Positions 18,274 to 26,566 of a stretch of 64,000 bases of DNA are shown one piece after another. This stretch comes from Enterococcus ureasiticus. GTDB lineage: Bacteria > Bacillota > Bacilli > Lactobacillales > Enterococcaceae. Under the pieces are notes generated by a model. That model had not been told where the DNA came from. It did not search any database and saw only the letters and a list, made by a program, of their open reading frames with translations. Every line of letters begins with the position of its first letter. Position 1 is the stretch's first letter. The position numbers and the translations under genes are program-made. The stretch is from the NCBI RefSeq assembly GCF_001730285.1, contig NZ_MIJZ01000016.1, positions 186,001-250,000 on the forward strand, written 5' to 3'.

Positions 18274-19218
18274 TTAAATATCTTTCGGCACATAAAAACT
18301 ACGATTATCTAACCCAAAGATACGATCAGTGTATTGTCCTGGTTCTGTTTGACGAACTGAGCCTAACATCATTTGGATCGACGCATCGATATTGTCGATT
18401 TGATGCAATACTTCTGCTTCCATGATGCGTGGTCTAACAGGTGATCCATATTCTAATAAGCCGTGATGTGCTAAAACCATATGACGTAAAACGATCACAT
18501 CTTCATCATTCTCATCGATTTTCAACGCAATACAAGCCTTTGTGATTTCTTCATCTACAAGAACTAAGTGCCCAATCAGATTTCCTGAAAGTGTATATTC
18601 AGTGGTCATGGCACCTGACAGTTCTTTGACTTTCCCTAAATCGTGTAAAATAATTCCTGAATAAAGTAATGCTGCATTCAGTTCATTGTATTCTTTACAG
18701 ATGGCTTTCCCTAAACGAAGCATAGAAACTGTATGATACGCTAAACCATTTGCAAATGCATGATGATTTCTTTTCGCTGCTGGATAATCAAAAAATTCTT
18801 TTTGGTATTGTGTTAATAAGTAACGAACGATCCGTTGCCAATGCGCATTCGTGATTTCAAACACCGTTTGATTGATTTCTTCAACCATATCTTCTCGTTT
18901 CAATGGCGCCCGTTCCATATATAAGGTTGGCTGACTAGGTTCATCTGGTCGTGCAACACGCATATGAATAATTTTCACTTGAGGATTTCCTTGATATACT
19001 TCCCTTTTTCCATTTAAAAGAATAACATTTCCAGCTGTATACCGGCTAATTTCTTCTTCTGAAGCATCCCAATATTTCCCATCGATCGTGCCTGATGTAT
19101 CTTGAAAAGTAAATGCGATAAATTTTTTACCATTTTTTGCCATGCGTACATCAGCATTTTTGATCAAAAGAAATAATTCAAACATTTCATCTACCGTTAA
19201 CTCACGAATTTTTTTCAT
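18274..19218 (-). CDS. yhaM: 3'-5' exoribonuclease YhaM
   Basis: A 314-residue nuclease. An N-terminal OB-fold RNA-binding domain (about residues 15-95) precedes an HD phosphohydrolase domain with HHAFANGLAYHTVSML and IILHDLGK as metal ligands. YhaM shortens RNAs from the 3' end in Firmicutes, typically trimming terminator tails. It starts 2 bases after the yhaN stop in the conserved yhaO-yhaN-yhaM order. The length matches the family. Confidence 0.94.
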   Translation of the reverse strand: MKKIRELTVDEMFELFLLIKNADVRMAKNGKKFIAFTFQDTSGTIDGKYWDASEEEISRYTAGNVILLNGKREVYQGNPQVKIIHMRVARPDEPSQPTLYMERAPLKREDMVEEINQTVFEITNAHWQRIVRYLLTQYQKEFFDYPAAKRNHHAFANGLAYHTVSMLRLGKAICKEYNELNAALLYSGIILHDLGKVKELSGAMTTEYTLSGNLIGHLVLVDEEITKACIALKIDENDEDVIVLRHMVLAHHGLLEYGSPVRPRIMEAEVLHQIDNIDASIQMMLGSVRQTEPGQYTDRIFGLDNRSFYVPKDI

Positions 19219-19220
19219 AC

Positions 19221-21917
19221 TTATGCTCCTTCTAGTTCAATAATCGGTTGTTTTAACTCTTTATAATAGCTTACCATTTCTTGGTCAGAAGAAAAACAAA
19301 TCACTTGTTGATGTTCAGAAAAAACGGCAAATAGTTGTGCTAATTGCTCTTTTCTTTGACTATCGTAATGAAGCCAGCCGTCATCTATTATGATTGGGCA
19401 TAAACTACGTTGCTCTTGTAAATAAAGAAAAGCAAAACGAACCGCCATGATGACTTGATCTCTTGTCCCTGTTGATAGCTCATGCAGCATAAAACGCTGC
19501 TGATCTTCACGAATAACGATCAATTGGTCTTCATGTAGCTGAATTCCTCGATACGTGTTTTGAGTCAAAAGTTTAAAATAATCTGTCGCTTTTTTCAATA
19601 AATTAGGCAATTGTTTTTCTGATAATTCTGTTAAAAGGTCCATCAACAATTGACCAGCTAACTGATGAGCTGACCACTCTAAAGCAAGTTCTTCGATCTC
19701 TGTTTTCAGCTCAGCCTGTTCTTGATAAAGCTCATCTAGCGTACCATCTGACAACATTTGTTGACGTTGATAAAGAATTTTTTGTTCTTTTTCCTGCAAT
19801 TGTTGGATACTCTCTTCTATCTCATTGAGTGCTTGGGATAGTTCTTTTTGTTTAGATGGCAGTTGTTTTGGATCACTTGATTCAGGGTATAAACCTACTA
19901 ACATTGTTTGTAGTTCCTGTTTTCGTTTGTGATTAGCTTTACCTTCTTGGTAACTTTGGACCTTATCTGGAATCTCATTGATAGAATTTATCTGAAACCG
20001 TTGCAACAGTGGTCTGGCTTGATCAATCACTTGTTGCTGCTTTTCTTTAACTTCACGAATCGTCTGACGTGAGTATGCATCCGCCTGATATTCTTGTGCA
20101 AAACGAACTTTCTCCATTTTGTCAGCAAAACTACTGATCACACGGATTCTTTGAGCTAAGGTCGTTCCAGCGATCGGCAACCTTGCTGTATAGCGTTCAG
20201 TCTGTTCAGCTAATTTAGTCACACGTTTTTGATCTTCTTTCAGTTGATGTTCAAGCTCTTGATTCGTATTAAGTAAAATCAAATAGCGAGTAATATCTGA
20301 ACGATGAGTCAGCCAAAATTCGACTTGATCCATGCGACCTAAATGGTTTTCCTTCACTTTTTGAGCAATAAAACGTGCCATTTCATTTTCTTCTTTATGG
20401 ATTTTTTTGATTTCTGCTTTTATTTTTACTAATTGGTCATTCAAGTAATCCAATTGAGATAACTTTTCCTGCCATTGCCGTTTTTCATTTTCATAGGCAT
20501 CTTTTGGTTGATAAAATAGCGGTAATAAACATGCAAGCAAGAATCCTGCACTTAAAACGAAGGTTCCATACCGAATCGGTACCGGTAAAAAGAAACTCAG
20601 TAATAGAATGATTCCTGCAAATCCACAAAAAACCAAATTAACTGTTTTTTTCGTTTGACGATGGTTTTTCCGAAACATTTCTTTATTAATCGTTTCAAAG
20701 GTACTTAAATTTTCTTCCCGAGTCGCTATTTCTTCTTCTAATAACTGCAAATCAGTCTGAGTCGTTTGCAATTTGACCGTCCGAGAAACAATCTCATCTC
20801 TCATCTCGTTGACCGCTTGCTCTTCAAAAGACAGTTGCGGTGGGGTCTCAGAATTCCAGCCCCATTTTTTTTCTAAAGGAAACATTTCTTGTTGATTTTG
20901 CTGTAAAGATTGGGTCATCCAGCTAATTTCAGAAAGTAACTTGTCAATATCATACCGTTGATTGAGTAATTGTTGGATGTGTTCTTCTTCTTTTAAATAA
21001 AACTGATAGTCATCTGTTTGATCTTCTGTCTCACTTTGGGCTGCAATACTTTGATTTAAACGCGTCAGTTCTTCGCTCAAAAAACGGTGCTGTTGGTAAA
21101 TAGAAAGTAAGGTCTCTTGCTCTTCTGGCTGTATCACTGCAATCGTTTTTGATTGTTCGATAGATTGCAGCTCTTCATATAAAGGTAAGTTCATCACTTG
21201 TTTTTCTACGAGCGCCAGCTGATTCTTGATTTCTTGCGCTGTTTGGCGTTTTTCTGCAATCAAACTCTCCGTGTCTGCTAGTTCTACAACTAATTGTTGG
21301 AAAGGACGTTCCTGTTGTTCTTTTTCGTTGATACGCTGTTGTAGGCTTTGATATGCGTTCAATTTTTGATTTAATGGCGGCTGACTTCCTTTGCCTTTGT
21401 AAATGGTCTGAGCGCTCTTAAAATAGTCTTCTCTGCTTAATAATAGCTGCTGACTCCCCGATAACCCCAAAGAAAGCAGAGAGGTTTGCAATTCTTCTTC
21501 GTTTAATTTTTCTAACTGGCTAAGTTGTTCCTGCTGGAAAGTGAATACTGACTGAAATAGCTCTTTGGTCAGTGGATGGATCATCTTTTCCAACAGCGCT
21601 TCATCCCCAATTTGATCATTAAAATAAACTTTCGCTCGTCCTTTATTTTGACCTTTAAAACGTTCTACCTGCACTTCTCCATAAACTGGATGTGCAAACC
21701 ACAAACGTCCCCCATAGGCTGCACCATTTTTCGGCTGATAATCTTTTTTCCGTTTACCTTTGGCTGGAAAACCAAAAAGCATTGCTTGAATAAATTGATA
21801 AATCGTTGATTTACCCGCTTCATTTGCGCCAAATAATAATTGGTTTTTTGGTAAAAATTCAATTTTGTGTTGCTGCCATTTGCCAAATCCAACAAGTTCT
21901 ATTGCAATGAGTTTCAT
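19221..21917 (-). CDS. yhaN: YhaN, SbcC/Rad50-like ATPase
   Basis: An 898-residue SMC-like protein. Walker A FGANEAGKST is near residue 35, followed by a long coiled coil of about 650 residues interrupted in the middle (about 420-470) by two hydrophobic segments (LVFCGFAGIILLLSFF and GFLLACLLPLFY), so it may be membrane-attached. The C-terminal part carries LHELSTGTRDQVIMAVRFA (signature-like) and PIIIDDGWLHYD (Walker B-like). It overlaps yhaO by 4 bases and pairs with that nuclease as Rad50 pairs with Mre11. Confidence 0.92.
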   Translation of the reverse strand: MKLIAIELVGFGKWQQHKIEFLPKNQLLFGANEAGKSTIYQFIQAMLFGFPAKGKRKKDYQPKNGAAYGGRLWFAHPVYGEVQVERFKGQNKGRAKVYFNDQIGDEALLEKMIHPLTKELFQSVFTFQQEQLSQLEKLNEEELQTSLLSLGLSGSQQLLLSREDYFKSAQTIYKGKGSQPPLNQKLNAYQSLQQRINEKEQQERPFQQLVVELADTESLIAEKRQTAQEIKNQLALVEKQVMNLPLYEELQSIEQSKTIAVIQPEEQETLLSIYQQHRFLSEELTRLNQSIAAQSETEDQTDDYQFYLKEEEHIQQLLNQRYDIDKLLSEISWMTQSLQQNQQEMFPLEKKWGWNSETPPQLSFEEQAVNEMRDEIVSRTVKLQTTQTDLQLLEEEIATREENLSTFETINKEMFRKNHRQTKKTVNLVFCGFAGIILLLSFFLPVPIRYGTFVLSAGFLLACLLPLFYQPKDAYENEKRQWQEKLSQLDYLNDQLVKIKAEIKKIHKEENEMARFIAQKVKENHLGRMDQVEFWLTHRSDITRYLILLNTNQELEHQLKEDQKRVTKLAEQTERYTARLPIAGTTLAQRIRVISSFADKMEKVRFAQEYQADAYSRQTIREVKEKQQQVIDQARPLLQRFQINSINEIPDKVQSYQEGKANHKRKQELQTMLVGLYPESSDPKQLPSKQKELSQALNEIEESIQQLQEKEQKILYQRQQMLSDGTLDELYQEQAELKTEIEELALEWSAHQLAGQLLMDLLTELSEKQLPNLLKKATDYFKLLTQNTYRGIQLHEDQLIVIREDQQRFMLHELSTGTRDQVIMAVRFAFLYLQEQRSLCPIIIDDGWLHYDSQRKEQLAQLFAVFSEHQQVICFSSDQEMVSYYKELKQPIIELEGA

Positions 21918-23146
21918 GATTGATCCTCCTGAATGACAAAATCTTCTTTGATCTTTTGATCTGCCTGTTCAACACTACGCTCACGCCACTCTTCATTGAT
22001 CTGTACAACTGAAGAAAATAATGGATTTTGAACAAGTTCCTGCAAGGTATTCAAAAATATATCTGATTGTAAATAGTTTTTTTCTAATTGATTTAATAAT
22101 TCTGGTGCAGCGGCAATCATTACTTTCTTGTCAAGACTGTCGTTCAGCACCTCTACTTGGAATAAAAACAGTGATTGATTTGATTGTTGCAATATGGTTG
22201 TTTGCAAATATTGAAGTAATTCACCGTTTTCATAGGATAGGCGAAATTCTTCACCCAGATGTTGTGTATCAGTTAACTGCACCTCCTTTAAAACCACTTG
22301 TTTTTCATTTACTTCACCCTCTAAAAGATGCCCAGTAAGAATGGTCAATGCTTCTTGTAGACTTAACGCTTGGCGCAATGAATACTTCTCCACTTGCCAA
22401 TTAATTTGAGCTACTGGTTCAAATCGAACTGTCGCATGCCCTGATTCTATCGAAACGATCGCCACACCTTGAACCGTCCGTTCTTTTTTCGTATGCCCTT
22501 GCGGTGTTCCTGGATATACGATCAAAGGCGATGCACTCACTACTTGCGGCTGATGAATATGCCCTAATGCCCAATAATCATAGCCTTTGTTTTTCATCTG
22601 GTTGAACGAAAATGGTGCATAATTCTGCTGACCATTATTCGTCGTATCCCCATGATAAATTCCAATATGTAAGTCCGCCGCCTGATCTTTTGTTGGAAAA
22701 TCTGATAGTTTATCCTCATTGATCCAAGGATGCTCATAACTAAAACCTGTGACTGCTACTTTTTCTTGATTCTTCGTCATAAAATAATGCGTTTCAACTT
22801 GTTCTTTCTGAAAAAGAAACATATTTTCAGGAAAATCAAACCAATAACGCTCGGCTAGATAATAATCATGGTTACCAAATGTCATGATCACAGGAATTCC
22901 CGCTTGATCTAAACGCTTCATTTCGTCGATAAAATATGCTTGCGTTTTGATCGATGTTCGACTTTGGTGAAAGGTGTCTCCTGCAAAAATAACTGCATCT
23001 ACCTGATTTTTTAGTGCTATATCAACAATCGCTGTGATGACTTTTTGATTGGCTTGCTGTAGTTTTTCAACGATTTGTTTCGGACTATTTTTGAGGCCTT
23101 CAAAAGACCGATCCAGATGTAAATCTGCCGTATGCAATACTTTCAT
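21914..23146 (-). CDS. yhaO: YhaO, SbcD/Mre11-like nuclease
   Basis: A 410-residue calcineurin-type phosphoesterase. Metal motifs are visible: HTADLHLD, VIFAGDTFHQS, TFGNHDYY and WALGHIHQP, in the order expected for Mre11/SbcD. The C-terminal about 170 residues form the capping and partner-binding region. It is the first gene of yhaO-yhaN-yhaM. A role in DNA-end processing or repair is inferred from the family. TAGATCCTCC on the plus strand just upstream encodes a good ribosome site. Confidence 0.92.
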   Translation of the reverse strand: MKVLHTADLHLDRSFEGLKNSPKQIVEKLQQANQKVITAIVDIALKNQVDAVIFAGDTFHQSRTSIKTQAYFIDEMKRLDQAGIPVIMTFGNHDYYLAERYWFDFPENMFLFQKEQVETHYFMTKNQEKVAVTGFSYEHPWINEDKLSDFPTKDQAADLHIGIYHGDTTNNGQQNYAPFSFNQMKNKGYDYWALGHIHQPQVVSASPLIVYPGTPQGHTKKERTVQGVAIVSIESGHATVRFEPVAQINWQVEKYSLRQALSLQEALTILTGHLLEGEVNEKQVVLKEVQLTDTQHLGEEFRLSYENGELLQYLQTTILQQSNQSLFLFQVEVLNDSLDKKVMIAAAPELLNQLEKNYLQSDIFLNTLQELVQNPLFSSVVQINEEWRERSVEQADQKIKEDFVIQEDQS

Positions 23147-23316
23147 TAGATCCTCCTATCCGCCCTAATTGTTTTCTTTAATCATATCATTTTATTTAGA
23201 AACGGTCAGTAAAAATATACGAAAATTTGTTCGTTTTTCATTTTTTTGACGATATAAAAAGAAAGAAACTAAAATTCAACTCTATGAGTTTCATTCCAGC
23301 CTCTATTTGCTAAACT

Positions 23317-24447
23317 TTATTCTGTCGAGATTTCAATTTGAACAATCTCACTTTGAGTTCCGATTCGCATCGGTGGTCCCCATGTGCCAACGCCAGAAGA
23401 AACAATTACTTGAGGGCTATTTTCATTTTTACGATAATAACCGTAATCCACAGTGAAATACGCTTTTGTGACTAAATTAAAAGGAAAAATTTGACCTTGA
23501 TGCGTATGTCCTGAAAGAATCAATTCATTCGCCTGCTCATATTCATCAATATTTGATGGCTGATGATCTAGGATGATTTTGGGAAGTTTGTTGCCCACTT
23601 TTTTGAATTGCTCTTGCATGCTTTTTCTACTGCCATCTTGCGACCCAATCGGTCGGCTGTCTTTTCTGCCGACTACTAGAATCTCCTCACCAATAACCGT
23701 TATCTGGTCTTCCAACAACGTAATATTTGATGCTTCAACAAGTGCCTTCATCTTACCAAAAGTTTCTCCAGCGTCATGATTGCCCCAACTCATATACGTT
23801 CCATAAGTAGAGGAAAGTCGTTTGAATTGTTTTTCCATGCCCAACGTATCTTGCAAAGCTTTATAATTCCCATCAAACAAATCACCTGAAATAAACACAA
23901 TATCTGGATGCATTTGATTGATTTTAGTCACGATCTTTTCTAGCTTCTTCACGTCATTTACATAACCTAAATGTAAATCGCTGATCAATACAGCCTTTAG
24001 CTTTTTTTGCTTATTATCAGCTGATTTATCGATCGTCACTTGATAGTTCACCGTTCTGATTTGCTGTGCTTGCCATGAACCATAGCAGAATAACACAACA
24101 ATCAATATCGTTGAACCTAACCAAACAAATAGTTCTGTCTTCGATTGAAGTATCGTGATTTTACCTGTAATTTTCAAGATCAAATCTGTCAACCCAAAAA
24201 TAACCAGAGATAAAAACCAAAATGATAACCAGTAGCTACCTATTTTCCCAACAAAACCACCCACATTCGCATCAAACATTAGCATCGTCAGCATCGATGA
24301 AATCGCAAATAAGCCAATGATCCCCCACAAAATAAGCGGGTGTTTAAAAAACGAAAACTGTTCTAGTATAGAAAGGAATTTTCTACCGATGTAAAAATTG
24401 CTCAAAAGGAATAATAAGCCAACTATTAAAAATGCTACTTTATTCAT
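23317..24447 (-). CDS. Membrane-anchored metallophosphoesterase (YkuE/YaeI type)
   Basis: A 376-residue protein with four N-terminal membrane segments (within about residues 1-130) and a C-terminal calcineurin-like domain with ISDLHLGY, VFISGDLFDG, MSWGNHDAGE and ILSGHTHQGQIFP. ATG 24447 is chosen because GGAGGG lies 5 bases upstream; an alternative start at 24483 would extend into psd. It overlaps psd by 8 bases, so it is translationally coupled. Relatives hydrolyse UDP-diacylglucosamine-like or glycerophospholipid substrates; the pairing with psd suggests a lipid substrate, which is an inference. Confidence 0.85.
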   Translation of the reverse strand: MNKVAFLIVGLLFLLSNFYIGRKFLSILEQFSFFKHPLILWGIIGLFAISSMLTMLMFDANVGGFVGKIGSYWLSFWFLSLVIFGLTDLILKITGKITILQSKTELFVWLGSTILIVVLFCYGSWQAQQIRTVNYQVTIDKSADNKQKKLKAVLISDLHLGYVNDVKKLEKIVTKINQMHPDIVFISGDLFDGNYKALQDTLGMEKQFKRLSSTYGTYMSWGNHDAGETFGKMKALVEASNITLLEDQITVIGEEILVVGRKDSRPIGSQDGSRKSMQEQFKKVGNKLPKIILDHQPSNIDEYEQANELILSGHTHQGQIFPFNLVTKAYFTVDYGYYRKNENSPQVIVSSGVGTWGPPMRIGTQSEIVQIEISTE

Positions 24448-25309
24448 GCCTTCCCTCCATTTTTTCGCCAACGATTTGTCCAAATTTCACGATTGTTTCG
24501 AGATTATTTTCGGTATTCAGCCAAATTTCTGGGTCGATCGTGACTTGATTTTCTTGGAATAGTAGTATCACTGTTGAACCACCAAATTCAAACCAACCTT
24601 TTTTTTCAAAACGCTCACAGTTTCCCGAATTTTTTAGATTTTTGATTTTCCCTACCATTAGGGCACCGACTTCGATTTGAGCTATTTTCCCGAAATTTTC
24701 CGTTTCAATGACCGTTACTTCTCTTGAATTTCTTGAAAAAACGGGTTCGTTATGAATCGCAATCGGCTGTACAGTGTGAAACACACCTGCTATTTTCTGA
24801 TGCGCTAGAATAGTTCCTTCATCAATAAAATAGTAATGATGATAATCATCTGGTGTTAAACGAAAAATGACAGCACAGCCGCCTTGCCATTCTTTTGCAA
24901 GGCTTGTGCTATCAAGTAACTCTGAAAGAGCATATTCTGAATGCTTCACTTTAAACGTTTGATTTGCGCTGATTGGATAGACTGTGACTTTGCCATCACA
25001 CGGCGCACTCAACAATGTTTTGTCTTCGGAGAGTGTGCGCGCTTCCGGTTTGATTTCTCGCATAAAAAAATGGTTGAAAGAACGATAAGTCATAGGTTCA
25101 TATTCGTCCATTTGAAGTTTATTTTGCTTAATAAATCGATTGATCATTCCTTTTGAAAGAGAGCTATTTAAATAGGCTCCAGCCACTTTTGTAAGTGGTG
25201 GTTGGATAAGCCCCTTTAAAATAAAACGTCCAATCGGATTTTTATATAAAAAATTTAATGACCAGCTATCATTTTCTGTGATAAGCTTTGTTCTAAAACG
25301 CGTCTCCAT
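24440..25309 (-). CDS. psd: Phosphatidylserine decarboxylase proenzyme
   Basis: A 289-residue enzyme that converts phosphatidylserine to phosphatidylethanolamine. The self-cleavage site FGGSTVILLF near residue 247 (family LGST or GGST) creates the pyruvoyl group on Ser. FRLTPDDYHHYYFID, VGALMVGKIKN and PCDGKV are family motifs. It lies between pssA (upstream) and the metallophosphoesterase on the same strand, forming a short phospholipid operon. Presence of this pathway is unusual for enterococci as I know them. Confidence 0.92.
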   Translation of the reverse strand: METRFRTKLITENDSWSLNFLYKNPIGRFILKGLIQPPLTKVAGAYLNSSLSKGMINRFIKQNKLQMDEYEPMTYRSFNHFFMREIKPEARTLSEDKTLLSAPCDGKVTVYPISANQTFKVKHSEYALSELLDSTSLAKEWQGGCAVIFRLTPDDYHHYYFIDEGTILAHQKIAGVFHTVQPIAIHNEPVFSRNSREVTVIETENFGKIAQIEVGALMVGKIKNLKNSGNCERFEKKGWFEFGGSTVILLFQENQVTIDPEIWLNTENNLETIVKFGQIVGEKMEGRHE

Positions 25310-25330
25310 CTATTTACCCCTTTGAGAAAT

Positions 25331-25936
25331 TTACCGAACAAAAAAAGCAACGACCGCACCTACAAAGGCTCCGAAAGCTAATTTTCTAGGATCGACCTTT
25401 CTGATTTTCACCTTTGAAATAAACAAGAATCCAATGGTCAATAATGCTGCTGGGTAAACGAGTGTAATTGCAATATGGAAACGACCTGCAATAAAGAACA
25501 ACAACGGAATCAATGCTGCACTACTCGTTACCGGCAATCCTTCGTAATATTCTCGACATCCTTCAGTGTGTTCTTTTCGTTCCATTTCCGTCACATTATA
25601 GTGTGCTAAACGGATCAACGCTGCTAAAATATAAAAGACAAATAATGGCAAATAAATTCCTTGTTTAAGTCCAGATGCATAGCCTAAAACTGTTGGGAAA
25701 ACCCCAAAACTAATCAAATCAGCAAGTGAATCAATTTGAATACCGTAGCACATCTCACTTTTTGTGCGCTCTTTCATGTTCGCAACAAAACCATCAAACA
25801 TATCACAAATGCCAGAAAGTGCCAAACAAAAAATCGCTTCAACAACATGCTGAGTCAACGCTAAATACATTCCGACTATAGAAAAAACTGCGTTTCCATA
25901 AGTTAGAATTACTGTGTAATCATAAATACCAATCAT
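25331..25936 (-). CDS. pssA: CDP-diacylglycerol-serine O-phosphatidyltransferase
   Basis: A 201-residue integral membrane enzyme. The CDP-alcohol phosphotransferase motif reads CDMFDGFVAN...YGIQIDSLADLISFG, with the metal-binding Asp residues present but Asn where the family usually has Arg in DGxxAR. It is rich in membrane helices. ATG 25936 gives the family length of about 200; an upstream in-frame start at 26077 adds a basic 47-residue leader and is less likely. It makes phosphatidylserine for Psd, encoded 21 bases downstream. Confidence 0.88.
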   Translation of the reverse strand: MIGIYDYTVILTYGNAVFSIVGMYLALTQHVVEAIFCLALSGICDMFDGFVANMKERTKSEMCYGIQIDSLADLISFGVFPTVLGYASGLKQGIYLPLFVFYILAALIRLAHYNVTEMERKEHTEGCREYYEGLPVTSSAALIPLLFFIAGRFHIAITLVYPAALLTIGFLFISKVKIRKVDPRKLAFGAFVGAVVAFFVR

Positions 25937-26075
25937 ACCTTTTGTTCCCCAATCCTTTTTTTCTTTTAGTATTACTATATCATTAAAGTAGGAGAATTTG
26001 GGATATTTTTTAAGATTCCATGTGTTTTTTAACACTGAAAATCGTTTCCGTTTCATATAATTAGTATACTTATGC

Positions 26076-26133
26076 AAAAAGTCTTTAAAAATAGTGAAAG
26101 ATATTTCTTCTCAACTATCTCTAAAGACTTTTT
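26076..26133. terminator. Terminator between yheA-like gene and pssA
   Basis: AAAAAGTCTTTA near 26076-26087 pairs with TAAAGACTTTTT at 26122-26133. It lies 24 bases past the yheA-like stop on the minus strand and separates it from pssA. Confidence 0.7.
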
Positions 26134-26156
26134 ATATTCATTATATTTTAGAGTTC

Positions 26157-26498
26157 TTAATCGTTATACAGATCACGAATCGGTGTCATGATAATACGGT
26201 TCAAATCGTTCACGATCATGCTAAATGCTTGTTCTTTTTGCATCAATTGGTTGATCACTTCTGCTTGTTGAACTTCAGTTGCTAAAGCTTGTGCTTTTTC
26301 AGCATCTTCTTCTGAAAATTCTTCGCCACGCATTTGTTTTTCTTGTAATCCTTGTTGGAACGTTTGGAATTCTTTAAATAATTTGTACGCTTCTTCATCT
26401 GCTTTTACTTCAGCATAGGCTTGTTCTAAGGCTTTAAATTCTTCCATTTCACGTATTTCGCGTTCTACTTGATTGGCTGTATCATAAATATTGCTCAT
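26157..26498 (-). CDS. YlbF/YmcA-family protein, UPF0342 (YheA-like)
   Basis: A 113-residue, all-helical, charged cytosolic protein. The pattern [28 protein letters not shown]...[14 protein letters not shown] matches the UPF0342/YheA branch of the YlbF/YmcA family. Relatives YlbF, YmcA and YaaT act with RNase Y; YheA has no settled role. It lies 70 bases downstream of the class A PBP gene on the same strand. The length is normal. Confidence 0.85.
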   Translation of the reverse strand: MSNIYDTANQVEREIREMEEFKALEQAYAEVKADEEAYKLFKEFQTFQQGLQEKQMRGEEFSEEDAEKAQALATEVQQAEVINQLMQKEQAFSMIVNDLNRIIMTPIRDLYND

Positions 26499-26566
26499 TC
26501 AATCTCCCTCATTTCTATAAATTCTTCTCTTTGATTGTACCATTCTTTGATTCGTTTTCAAACCGA

